From Trematomus loennbergii (Eukaryota > Chordata > Actinopteri > Perciformes > Nototheniidae), in contig JAAOOA010000195.1 of NCBI GenBank assembly GCA_012861695.1, positions 455,452-519,451 of the forward strand: DNA of 64,000 nt, in the 5' to 3' direction. The position numbers and the translations under genes were made by a program. The number at the start of each line of letters is the position of its first letter. The stretch's first letter is position 1. Shown here piece by piece: positions 10,625-21,542 of this stretch. Below the pieces are notes generated by a model. It did no database searches. It worked only from the letters and a program-made list of their open reading frames with translations, and was not told the origin of the DNA.

Positions 10625-13390
10625 TATTCCTACACTCTGGTACTTCTACTTTTACTCAAGTACAAGATCTGAGTACTTCTAGTTTTACTCAAGTACAAGA
10701 TCTGAGTATTTTTTATGTAATATGTATTATTTTGCAGTCCATTCACATGCACACAAACCTCCAGAACACACTACAGGAAAGGGGAAACCCCAAAAGCATA
10801 ACAGTGCCTCTTTAATACTTCTTCCACTACTTGCACTCAGTCAGTCAGACAGTTCAATGTCAGTGAGGTTTTTTGTGCTCTCGTTTTTTAAAGTCAAAGT
10901 CAGTAAGGCATCTATCAACAGACTTTAAGATCCCTCACAAGTGAAAATACTCAGTTGTTAAGTCAATTAGTTTGTCATTCAGCACAGAAACAACCTGATA
11001 CACTACTTCCAGTATAATTCAATGAACACACATTGAAATATAACCTTTGACCTCATTCACACAGTACAACTGGTATTCTTAGACATATTGTGTGTGTTGG
11101 GACGTACTATGAGATTGCACATTTGTTCACTGTCTCATAGCATATTTTAGTTTACTCAGTGCAGACAGGTTGTATTGAATCTTGCAGACACTGCCCTTAT
11201 TTTAACCTCTTACTCCTTGAGCCAACTCCCTGTTAGAGAACGTGCTATTCAAGCATTGTGTCGCTAACAGGTGAAGGTATGTCACCATTGGTTGACAGTT
11301 TTGAAAGGTTGGGCTATTTTGATTCCTTACTATGTTATCATTAAATAATGCCAGATTAAATTAGAATCTAATACAAAAAGTGGTCATATGAATTAGTTAC
11401 TATTTGTTTTACTTAATTACCTGTGTACTGCAAAATGTAAATTCACAATACAAGGCCTTTTTTCTCCAAATGAGTTTCACTCCCATCTGTACTCTGAGTG
11501 GTTTGTTCATATATCATCAATAGCCAGATTTATAGACTGATTATTGATGATTGCGTTAAGGATTATAACATCTGTTTCCCTAAAAAACATGTGGAGAATA
11601 GATTTTTCTTAAAGGCTGCTGACAGTTTTTCTGGATTTATGTCGTGGTACAAACCCATATCAAAACTCCCCTCTGTAAAAACCTTTGACTCTAATAAGTC
11701 GACAATAAAACAAGAATGTGATCCTGGTTTTAACCAGTGTACACATTTCTGTGCTGTTTCTGTATGCGTTAGTATATTTAAAGATAACATTTCAGAAAAC
11801 GTGTACTGTAATAAAAAACAAAGTCATGATGTGAGTGAAACATTTTTAATTGTAATATTATTCACCATCCACCTCTTTAAAAATAATGACATTTCAAATG
11901 ATAAGCTCCATCTTATAAACAGGGCATTAATAAAATAGACTTTACAAGCATATTTCATGCAATTTTGATATTTAAAAAACCCTTTATTTATCTCCCAGTC
12001 AGACGGGACGTTTGCAGTGAGTTAGTCTCACCTGTACAGGCAGTGCTGGAGTGTGTTCAAGGTGAAGAATGAGATCATAATCATTAGAAGCAGTCCAACC
12101 AGTCAGACCGCTCTCACTGACACAGGCTGCAGCCATCAGACACTTAGATTAGCTTAGTTTAGCATATATACTAGGAAAAGGGGGAAATAGTGAGTGACAA
12201 AATACACATTTAAGTGTACTTATATATCTCTGTACGAAAACTGAAATGTAAAAACAATTTGGCAACTTGTTTTGGTCCCAGTCAAGAAATAGCCCGACCC
12301 ATAATCCCCTGTTAAACGTCTTATTGATGTTTTTACTCCTCTGATTTGGTATGGATTAAACAAACTGGATTCAGAGCTGCTGATAGGTGGATTTTGTTAC
12401 CTTTGGACAGGCTGGCTTTGTCTTCCCTGTTTCCAGTCTTTATGCTAAGCTAAGCTAACCAGTTGATGGCCTTATTTCTAACAAACATATACAGCAATCT
12501 TAATATCTATGATCAGCTGATCCAAGAGGGTTTTAAATAGTTTATAAAGCTTCAGAAGAACCAAATCTATCAGACAAATGTAGTTAAGTAGAAATGGAAA
12601 TAGTTAAGTACATTTTTTTAAGATACTTTCCCTAAGTTGAGAACTAGTGAAAACTGTACTTCAGTAAGTACATTTAAAAAAACACAAAAAATAACATTCT
12701 TTGTTCCTTTTTTTTAATCCATTGAGGCTTTGTTCAAACTTTACAAGCAGTGTGCAGAGAGGTGGACGAAATACAATTAACATAACACAACAGACAGCTG
12801 AGATGTAACATTTAATTTCCCTGGTTTGTTAAACCACTGCAGCCTAATGTTTAATGATCAGGTATTGTTGATTCTCCAAGTAACTGTAAATACATTTTGT
12901 ACCAATATACTATAATTCAATAATCAATCCTGAACTTCCCCTTTAAAACACACCAGAGACCCATCATTTTCCCCTCAATTGAAAATTATAAAAAAAATAT
13001 ATATACAGTATTTTACTAATGAAAAAGGAGTGCATTACTTCCACTAGTAATGTCTGCAAGTATGAAACACTTTTTGAACACACAATTCTGAGACAATAAA
13101 TACTTTTCTTGTCCCCCTGACATATAAAGAAGTGGTAAAAGTTTATTTCTGAGTAAATAGTTTTCTGATCACTTCAAGTCATGACGGCAGGTAGTGCAAT
13201 CCGTAGAATAAACTAGAGTACATTAGAACATACTCATCAGTATTTATGTGTTTTTATGCGTCTCATCAAGGTGAACCATATGTGATCAGATTCTGAAACA
13301 TTAACAATGTGTACAATGTACTTCCCCAGTTGAATACATTTATTACATTTAGTGAGAGTGAATCTTTCTGTAGAAAATCAAATGGTTGTT
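10625..13390. repeat. duplicated block, copy 1 (downstream flank of TRIM II)
   Basis: This stretch is nearly identical to 30665-33407, and its first part to 61880-64000. Differences are a few small indels and substitutions. It begins with a tandem 33-bp motif (GTACTTCTACTTTTACTC) and contains no gene I can support. A 146-codon open frame at 11498 begins with GTG and is broken by indels in the third copy, so I do not call it a gene. Confidence 0.7.
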
Positions 13391-15011
13391 CTACTCAGTG
13401 TGATTGACAGGAGAGATGATCAGAGGGCAGAGTTTTTACCACCATATTGACAGGGACAAAGTATGGGTAGAGTTTCTCTTTGAAGCAGCAGCCAGTGAAG
13501 GAGTAGATCAGAGCTGCAGCATCAACATCATAAAAGGAGACCAGACCCTCCTCATAATCCACAAACACCCCCACCTTCTCAGGCTGAGACTTCAGAGAGA
13601 GACGGACTGAGGACCAGCAAGAGCTTGTACTCATTTTCATTCCTCAACCATATCGTCCAGTAACCATCTGAGGAGCATGAGATCTTCCCTTCCTGTTGAT
13701 CGACTCTCTGGCCACTCCTAAATCCCACAGTCTTCCCTTTAACCTGAACCTCGTAATAAAATCTTCCTGAAGAGAAACTCTGCTTTGCTAAGACACAGCA
13801 CAAGTATCAAATCTCTCTGGATTGTCTGGGAGATTCTTCTCACATCACCATGTTTAACTTGTTTTCCATCATCAGACAGGATGAGTGCAGGATGTGCTGT
13901 ATCAGGATCAAGAGTCACCTCCACCTCATACTGCTGGACCCTCTTCAGCTCCACCTCAAGCAGCTTCTTCATCTGTTTACTGAGCGTCTCCTCCAGCTGA
14001 GTCACAGCTCTCCTCACAGTCCCCTCATATGAAGGTGGACGGACCCTGACTTCTGTCCAGTTCTTGGTGGGTGGAGCAGCGTTCAGGGACGTGAAGCTTT
14101 GGAGGAGGTGGAGCTGGTCTTCAGAGCGTGACAGCTGCTCCACCTCAGAGCTTCTCTTCTTCAGCTCAGAGATTTCCTGTTCCAGCTCTTTGATGAAGCC
14201 TTCAGCCTGTTCCTCTGTCTCTCTCTGCTTCTCTTTGATGGTGTCGATGAGCTCGGCCTGGCTTCTCTCAACAGACTCCTTCAGAGCGGTGAAGACCTGA
14301 ACACCATCTGCTATCTCTCTGTCTGCTCCTTCCTTACTGAGCTCCACTGAGCGATTCATCTCCTGAATCTTCAGTCGTCTCTTCTGGATCATCTGCTGAA
14401 TTTCAGCCTCTGTCTTCCCCAGCTCAGCCTTCTTTCCTTCATATCCTTCTTTCAGAGGAACAACATCATGTGTCTTGTGTCTAAAACAGTGCAGAGCATG
14501 CAGACACACACCTGGTCGGTCTTACAGAACAGCTCCAGCAGTTTATCGTGCTTCACACACATCCTGCTTTCCAGGTTCTCCTCAGGGTCGATCAGCTGAT
14601 GTTTTTGAAGCCTGCTTTCAGATGAGGCTCCAGGTGAGTCTCACAGTAGGAGGCCAGACACACCAGGCAGGACTTCAGGGCCTTCAGTCTGGTTCCAGTG
14701 CAGGCGTCACAGGGAACTTCTCCTGGTTTGACAACTTGTTGCTCTGAGCTGCTGCTGCTGGCTTTCTGTTGAGCTGACTGTCTGAACTGAGCAGCCATCT
14801 CAGAGATGAAGTGTTGACCAGCAGCTCAGGTCTTGGAAGAAGAGCTTATTACAGTTGGGACACTGACTCGGGACATTTCTGTCCCAGTGTTCAGAGATGC
14901 AGGCTTTACAGAAGTTGTGTCCACATGGTATGTGACTGGATCAGTGAACACATCCAGACAGATGGAGCACAGAAACTGATCTTCAGTCAGCAGACAGCTG
15001 GCAGCAGACAT
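13391..15011 (-). pseudogene. TRIM (btr-like) copy II, full length but frameshifted
   Basis: All parts are present in order on the minus strand: start ATG 15011-15009 after an acceptor, RING, linker, B-box 1, B-box 2, coiled coil, and PRY/SPRY ending NHTE and TAG at 13393-13391. The RING frame is broken after TDPV by a 2-base loss near 14935. Further indels occur near 14610-14840, before the coiled coil near 14480, and through the SPRY (13580-13800). The longest intact piece (14476-13770) covers B-box 2 end, coiled coil and PRY start. Exon 1 is at 16180 and the promoter elements are at 16304-16320. It is a dead copy of a RING E3 ligase gene. Confidence 0.85.
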
Positions 15012-16179
15012 GTCTCTCTGGGACAAAAGTTTGAAAAAAACACGACTGTAATTACATATTCTCTATTTGCCAGTTCATAGAGTCCTACTATGAACCCGAA
15101 AATGTAAACTACCCCAACGTGTTATGTTAGAAATGACATACATAGACCAATGACAACCAAAAACATTTAGGGTTTTTGTCTGTAAGAATTACAATTCAAG
15201 TTCAAATAAATCTGGAAAATCATAGCAGCATTCAGTTTAAACTCTAAGAAACACAATGTGTAAGCTCTAATACTGTTGGGGGATTTTGCCATTGTTGAAC
15301 AGAGGAGTGAAACCTCCTGCTGAGCATCAATGAAGTTAATACTAGTTGTTAAAAAACAGTAAACGTTATCAGCTTCAAAGGCAGACAGCAGTTACTACAG
15401 AAACAGGTTCAAAGCTCAAGGCTACTTACCACAGTGTGTACAAGTTATATAAGATGAAATATGTAATTGTCATGCCTTTTTATAAGCAACACTTTTAACA
15501 TAACACCAGATCCCTTATTTTGGACAGTCTAATATTTAGATTCTACTTTGTTTAATACAGTCAATTATAAAGATGTTTCAAATACAGGAAATATGAAAAT
15601 AACTATAAGCTAATGCTAGTTTTGCTGTATGCTCTTAACCTTACTTAAAGGTAGGGTAGGTAAGTTTGAGAAACCAGCTCGAGTGTGCTAGAATTTGAAA
15701 ATACACAACCGGAAAAAATCTGCCACTTCCTTACAGAGCCCCTCCTCCAACACACACGAATGCACACATGACCAATGAGGGCACGAGATAAGTTTGTGCA
15801 CAGATGGAAGGCTGACAGGCAGGTAGGCCATCCAGTTATTTTAGCCGGGCCGGCTAAAATGATTGGTCGTGCTTTTTACAGTACTACGGCTTCCACAGAT
15901 GACATTTTTTTATGGATTTTGTGTCAAAGCACTTAAAATATTCATTGCTATCGGGATGTTAAGAGCATTCCATGGAATATAACAAAAAGTGTATCTCGAG
16001 CCGGTTTCTCAAACTTACCTACCCCACCTTTAACAGAGTTTACATTATATTTGTGGCTCTTGCTAATGTAAAAGTTGAGGTTTTTATCTTAACTGACACA
16101 TTTCTATAGTATAATGTTCTTGATATGAATCCAACTTTGACTAAATATTTAGTTAGTGATGTGTCTGTAGTGTACTCAC
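15012..16179 (-). other. 5' intron of TRIM copy II
   Basis: Homologous to the introns of copies I, IV and V. It contains an uninterrupted version of the site (ACTAGTTGTT/AAAAAACAG near 15350) where copies IV and V carry an L2-like LINE tail. It also contains a TTAA transposon at 15649-16029. Confidence 0.55.
15649..16029. mobile_element. TTAA-flanked MITE, family T1, copy a (381 bp)
   Basis: The termini are AGGTAGGGTAGGTAAGTTTG and its inverse, with TTAA on each side (15645-15648, 16030-16033). The paralogous TRIM IV intron reads CTTAACCAGAG near 36579 without an insert. A hairpin (ATTTTAGCCGG/CCGGCTAAAAT) lies at about 15838-15860. No coding capacity. Confidence 0.75.
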
Positions 16180-16300
16180 CAGTGTTTGTAGAGTCCTGCT
16201 GTGTTGATAAAAAGCTTCTGGATTCAGTGAGTGTTTCTTCAGAGAAACAGAGACTTGTCTCGGCTGCTGCTCTGCTGTCGCTCAGACAAACTTCAGCTTT
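16180..16300 (-). other. non-coding first exon of TRIM copy II
   Basis: Paralogue of the exon at 8782. The donor AACACTG/GTGAGT is preserved. The 5' limit is approximate. Confidence 0.55.
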
Positions 16301-16303
16301 GAT

Positions 16304-16320
16304 TTCTGGAAATAGAAACT
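16304..16320 (-). promoter_or_regulatory. ISRE with degraded GAS site, TRIM copy II
   Basis: GAAATAGAAACT (16309-16320) keeps the ISRE form GAAANNGAAACT. The adjacent STAT palindrome has lost one base of its spacer (TTCTGGAA), so the GAS half is probably weaker. Confidence 0.55.
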
Positions 16321-16675
16321 CTTCTCTTGCAGTGTGGTCCACCTCTCAGTGGCAGTTTGCCAAGAGGGAGTGGAGGAAGAACTGTTGAGGCTTGTTATTT
16401 AACTTTGTGACGATGCATTTTACAGCTGATCCAAGAGGCTTTTCAAATGGTGTATTGAGCATAAGGAGGAATATGTTCTCAATACATAAAGGACATCTCT
16501 TTACACATCTGGAGATTTATAGCTATATTTCACAACGATGTGTTATGGTCCCTGTTTAAGAGCAGCTGGTGAAACATTTCCTCCTCCCTGAACAGACTGT
16601 TTGAAAATGGGTCTTGTCAGAAATATGAGGAGTAAAGGCTTGTGGAGTTATACAATAAACACACAACGTCTAAAT

Positions 16676-16990
16676 CCTCTTATTAGATGCGATATTAATC
16701 ACAGAGGAACGAACCCGGGAGGAAGACCCGCCCCCCCCGTCGAGACCGGCCAATAGGAGAGGACTATAGATTATAACAATGATGGACAGGAAAAAACGCT
16801 CTCTCTACCCCGGCCACGCGATAAACAACAGCTGGGAGGAGGCAGCGGCACCCCACGCGATCGGGAGAGCCGCACCACTCTTACACATTCCATTTGTATC
16901 ACCGTATCATTTGTTTAATTAAATGCTGTTAACTTTAAAATAAGCTTCCTTGGACTCTTTTCAGCTAATCCTGCTCTCAGGTTTAAATCA
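16676..16990 (+). mobile_element. LTR remnant
   Basis: A longer relative of 10074-10255. It has the same CCAAT and TATA-like block and the same CTTGGACTCTTTTCAG end, with an extra 100 bases in between. No internal retroviral or Gypsy genes accompany it. Confidence 0.45.
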
Positions 16991-17179
16991 CCTTTAACAG
17001 TCTGTACTTAAGTGCAATTGTTTGCTACGTTGTACTTTTACTCCACTACAATTGATTAATACCTTTAGTTACTTTACAGATCTGGATTAATGATGTGAAA
17101 TATAATCAAGTGTTAAATCAGACTTTAGTTCCACCTGGAGTAAATTCACAAGCTACCCTGCAGTATACAAAGTCATTCA

Positions 17180-17345
17180 AGGGGCGGAAGTGGTTCAGTC
17201 TGTAGGGGATTGGACTTTGGCCCGAAGGGTTGCCGGTTCATGTCCCGATCGGACCGAAAGAATACGGAGTATGGACTGGTACTGGAGAGGGGCCAGTTCA
17301 CCTCCTGGGCCACTGCCGAAGTGCCCTTGAGCAAGGCACCTTACT
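17180..17345 (+). mobile_element. tRNA-derived SINE
   Basis: The start contains a box A-like TGGTTCAGTCTGTAGGG and a box B-like GGTTCATGTCC about 35 bases on, as in RNA polymerase III promoters. A central GTGCCCTTGAGCAAGGCACC follows, a sequence shared by several fish SINEs. The 3' tail is lost. The exact family is uncertain. Confidence 0.6.
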
Positions 17346-17949
17346 TTTCACCCTCTGTCTGAAACCAGACCATTTACATGCACCCAAATATATAACACAA
17401 TACAGGTAATCGAAACCCCCAAAAAAACATAAAAGGACCCCTTTAAATGTCTGAATGGAAGTGTTTGCACCGGTTGACCCCCGTATTTTCTGGATAACCT
17501 GGACCAAAATCCTTCGTGCACACAAGTATGAGGAAGAGGTTCAAAGTTCCAGGTAGCATACTAAAAAGAGAAAAGTATGCGAGTTGGAACGCAGACAAAA
17601 AGTCAAGGTGAGTGAGAACTGGTTTCCTCAGCGTGCGTTCAGACCATTCTTCTTAAGTGAGAACACAACACACGCCTCAGTGGAGAGCAGATTCCTCAGC
17701 ACACTGCGCTTTGTGCTGCGTACGTGCCACTCATTCTTCAAATCCCTCCGGACAAAGACGCTTGTTGTAGAGTGAAAGGTAAACAGTGAGACGTCAGGAC
17801 AAACATTAGCAGAGAACAGTTTGAGCTCTTCTGTCACTCTGAGGAAGAGCACATGTCAACTTTTGAAGAGAGGCAAAGTCCCTTATGCAGGCAACAGTGA
17901 ACACAATTTAAGAAATATAAAATACAAAGTGCAAAAACTCCAGATAGGA
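17346..17949. other. unassigned sequence
   Basis: A short minus-strand frame at 17628-17852 and overlapping plus-strand frames show no recognisable domain. Nothing here can be supported as a gene. Confidence 0.35.
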
Positions 17950-18400
17950 AATAATGAGTGTCTTTGTAGTCAAGTTTTGTCTTTTTATGGACATTGTATG
18001 TAACTTTTGTAGCCTTAATGTCTCTTTTGGTAATTGACTGTCTCTCTGCAGTCATTTAGTGTCTCTTTGTGGTGATTAAGTGTCTCTTTGTCCACTTTGT
18101 GGACATGTCTTGTCTTATTGTGGTCATTATGTGTACCATTGTGGTCATTCTGAGTGCCTTAGTAGTCATTTGAGTCTTTGAAAACATATCACATAGTCAT
18201 TTTGACTCTCTTTAGAGTTTCTTTATGTATCTGTTGTTATTTCCACACTTTTCATAGTTTCTTCGTGTCGTTTTGCAGCTGTTTTTCATGTCTTTGTAGT
18301 TTCTTTGGTCTTCTCGCAGCTCTTTTGCATCTGATAGTTGTCTTTTTGTCCGCCCCTTGAGTCTCTCCTTGGTTTATACTTGTGTCTTTGGGTGACATTT
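17950..18400 (+). repeat. degenerate GTCTCTTTGTGGTCATT tandem repeat
   Basis: Diverged copies of a unit of about 22-26 bp (TGTCTCTTTGTGGTCATT...) run through this stretch. It is an old minisatellite with no coding potential. It lies upstream of the astacin exon at 18773. Confidence 0.55.
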
Positions 18401-18772
18401 TGTAGATCTAGGCACTGGTGTTAAGGTCAGCTTTTTGGTGAGCTAAGAGATTCTGTTTCCCATTCAGCAAAACAGAAAGTGAAAACTCTGCATTTATATC
18501 ATTCTGCTCAGAACAAATCCAATCTAATGTGAACACTGATGAAAAGTAAATCATGCTAAATTGACTTTCTGTTAGTTGCATTCATAATGGATGCAACTCC
18601 ATGGGAATACATTGAAATCACAGCCAAATAATGTCACTTTAAATCCTGTATTGATCAACCCTTTCATGTTTTACACTCATCTAATACACAACTAACTTCA
18701 CAATGATCTGAGGAATGGGGTGAAGTTCATTTTCTGTGTTTTCTGACCCTCACTGTGATTCTCGTCTCTCAG

Positions 18773-20085
18773 GTTGGGCGTACGCCTTCGACAAGATAAA
18801 CACGCTGAACCTGAACACACCATACGACTACAACTCCGTCATGCAGTACCACAGGTTACCAAGCATTCATCTTCATTTATATACGCATATATTGGATATA
18901 AGTCAAAGGAACAGTTCACCAAAACAATGAATTGGACACAGAACTGAGGCTTGAATTGCAGTAAGGAGAGCCCAAGAAATACAATAAATATGTTTCAAAA
19001 AGGTCCGATTTTATTTGAAAAAAAATACCTTTGGACTACAGGTAGCCTGGACAGGTGAGTAAAATTAAGAATTTATATATTTTTGGGTAAGTTTGAATTT
19101 TGAGAAAAAATGTAAATCTTAAATATGAAAAAAAAAAATCTAATCCTGAAAAAAAGTCTAGTTCTGTGAAAAAGTGACATTTTAAGAAAAAAATCAAAAT
19201 CTGCAAAAAAATCAAAATCTGAGAAAAAAGGTAAAATATGAGAAAATAATCCAATTAGGAGGAAAAGTGAAAATTATGAAAAAAAACTCAAATTTTTGAA
19301 AAAGTTAGAATTCCGAGAACATTTTGAAATTGTTCTAAATCTGAGAAAAAAATATAATTCTGAAAAAAAGCTGAAAACATTTTGAATGGTCCAACCCATC
19401 TCTTCTTTTATTTTTTTTCTTAATAAAGCAGCTAAATGAAGTTATTACAGCGACAGAATGAATAAACAGTTGGAAAATAATAATGATAGATAATATTTAA
19501 ATGCATAACATTGATAAGAGTGATACCAGGATTAAAATAGGTCCCAAGCTCTCAAAGAAATGCAAAATATACAATTTATACACTGCCTTATGGGCATTTT
19601 TCTCATTTACACAATAAATATGTCGTCATAATATTGAGATAGATCTGATTTGTTTTGGTGACTGAACCGACTCGTTAAGGAGCATTTGAGTCTCAATGGT
19701 TTCTAAATGTTTAATATATATACAAGCTAAAATAATGAAGCCTCTGTGCTCTTAATGTTTCCAGGTATGCCTTCAGCGGGAACAATATGCCCACCATGGT
19801 GCCGATCCCCAACGCCAACATAGAGTTCGGCACGGCCAATCAGATGAGCAGGAACGACATCAGCAGACTGAACACGCTGTACAAATGTTGAAGGTAAGAA
19901 AACACACGCTGGGTTCCCTTCATTCATCTGTTTTCAGGGCAAAGGAAAGTGTGTTGTCGCCTTTCACGTGTTTCTTCTGTTCCAACAGGTGGTGAAGAAA
20001 CCCTGAGGACATGGGGCCAATTTACACATCAAACCTGCTCTTTATAGCACAGTCTGAGAAAGTGTGTTGATAATAAATCTTCAAA
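18773..20085 (+). pseudogene. astacin-type metalloprotease, 3' part (copy A1)
   Basis: There are three exons with matching splice phases. Exon 18773-18854 encodes WAYAFDK...NTPYDYNSVMQYHR, which contains the Met-turn (SVMQY) that underlies the zinc site of astacins. Exon 19765-19893 continues YAFSGNNMPTM... to LNTLYKC and TGA at 19889-19891; the codon AG/G is split across the intron as expected. The 3' UTR exon starts at 19989, with AATAAA at 20072. Fish astacins of this type include the hatching enzymes, secreted proteases that dissolve the egg coat. The preceding exons, including the HExxHxxGxxH zinc-binding exon, are not found upstream, so this is a 5'-truncated copy. The final Cys is intact. 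Confidence 0.8.
18855..19764 (+). repeat. astacin A1 intron with A-rich degenerate repeat
   Basis: At 19080-19390 the intron holds diverged units of about 17-20 bp of the form AAAATCTGAGAAAAAA. The same repeat is in the A2 intron (47530-47710). It is otherwise featureless. A TTAA at 19711-19714 is the empty site for the transposon in A2. Confidence 0.55.
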
Positions 20086-20663
20086 CATGTTCGATGAAGT
20101 GTATTTTTTAGTTTGTGCACTTGTAAACACTTTTGTACTTCAGAAAATGTTCCTGAATTTAAATTCTACTACCTCAGTTTGAAGAAAGGTGTGAAGAAGA
20201 GGTGAAAGATGCGTAAAAGCTGCAGAATCTCTAATGTATAACTCAAACTCGTATTACTTTTAGTGTCTGTTTCAAATGTCAGCATCAAAACAAACGTAAC
20301 TTACCAAAAGCACAAAATGGTGCATAAAGGTATATATTATGTAATCAGAAAAGCATCATCAATCATTTGTTGATCTTGTATTTAAGTATTTTTTTAAGTA
20401 ACTGAAGCTGCCAAAATAATCGTTTTCGAGTCAAAAGTATATATAATATTTGGAGTTGTACAGAAGATGATTAGTGCCACAACTGAAAAGAAAAAGTGAG
20501 ATCTGACCAAAACTGATTATTTTTTTGTTAGTTAGAATTCTGACTTTTAAGAAATACACTTTTGGTCAAATCTCAATTTCTTTTTTTTTTAAACATGTGG
20601 CCCTAATCTACGGATCTAGAGGATTAGTGCTAAAAGAGGATTAGAGACACATGATTAGGGGAG
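20086..20663. other. downstream flank of astacin A1
   Basis: Homologous to 54545-54848 plus 55569-55750. The TTAA at 20382-20385 is the empty counterpart of the transposon at 54849-55568. No gene seen. Confidence 0.5.
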
Positions 20664-21034
20664 AAGTATCAAATCTCTCTGGATTGTCTGGGAGATTCTT
20701 CTTCACATCACCAAGTTTAACTTGTTTTCCATCATCAGACAGGATGAGTTTGGGATGTGCTGTATCAGGATCAAGAGTCACCTCCACCTCATACTGCTGG
20801 ACCCTCTTCAGCTCGAGCAGCTTCTTCATCTGTTTACTGAGCGTCTCCTCCAGCTGAGTCACAGCTCTCACCACAGTCCCCTCATATGAAGGTGGACGGA
20901 CCCTGACTTCTGTCCAGTTCTTGGTGGGTGGAGCAGCGTTCAGAGACGTGAAGCTTTGGAGGAGGTGGAGCTGGTCTTCAGAGCGTGAGAGCTGCTCCAC
21001 CTCAGAGCTTCTCTTCTTCAGCTCAGAGATGTCC
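20664..21034 (-). pseudogene. TRIM fragment, copy III (coiled-coil end and PRY start)
   Basis: The minus strand encodes KKRSSEVEQLSRSEDQ through KQVKLGDVKKNLPDNPERFD, equal to the end of the coiled coil and the first part of PRY. Upstream and downstream TRIM sequence is missing on both sides. At 21034 it joins directly to block sequence that normally lies about 1 kb downstream of the TRIM stop. It is a remnant. Confidence 0.8.
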
Positions 21035-21541
21035 TCAGACAGCTGAGATGTAACATTTACATTTCCTGGTTTGTTAAACCACTGCAGCTAATGTTTAATG
21101 ATCAGATATTGTTGATTTTCTGTACATACATTTTGTACCAATATACTATAATTCAATAATGAATCCTGAACTTCCCCTTTAAAACACACCAGAGACCCAT
21201 CATTTTCCCCTCAATTGAAAATTACAAAAAAAGGATATATGTATATATACAGTATTTTACTAATGAAAAAGGAGTGCATTACTTCCACTAGTAATGTGTG
21301 CAAGTATGAAACACTTTTTGAACACACAATTCTGAGACAATAAATACTTTTTTGTCCCTCTGACATATAAAATAAGTGGTAAAAGTTTATTTTTGAGTAA
21401 ATAGTTTTCTGATCACTTCAAGTCATGACGGCAGGAAGTGCAATCTGTAGAATAAACTAGAGTACATTAGAACATACTCATCAGTTTTTATGTGTTTTTA
21501 TGCGTCTCATCAAGGTGAACCATATGTGATCAGATTCTGAA
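21035..21541. repeat. duplicated-block fragment (downstream flank of TRIM)
   Basis: It matches 12795-13303 and 32810-33313. The match stops at GATTCTGAAA (about 21540), where the unrelated island begins. Confidence 0.65.
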
Positions 21542-21542
21542 A

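Noticed and set aside
11498..11938. 146-codon open frame, identical in protein at 31517-31957
   Set aside because: It starts with GTG, the first Met is at codon 53, nothing in it is recognisable, and the third copy at 62.6-63.2 kb is broken by indels. Identity reflects recent duplication of the whole block, not selection on a protein.
15645..16033. Reading the T1 elements as Tc1/mariner with a TA duplication
   Set aside because: TA plus AAGGTGGGG ends is formally possible. All four T1 copies, and the other families, have the full TTAA, which chance T and A neighbours would not explain. I keep TTAA but cannot decide between piggyBac and Kolobok.
17180..17240. Possible tRNA gene
   Set aside because: Box A and box B are present, but no cloverleaf can be formed with a plausible anticodon arm, and the downstream part is SINE body.
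17628..17852. 74-codon minus-strand frame near the SINE
   Set aside because: No similarity I recognise and no splice or promoter signals.
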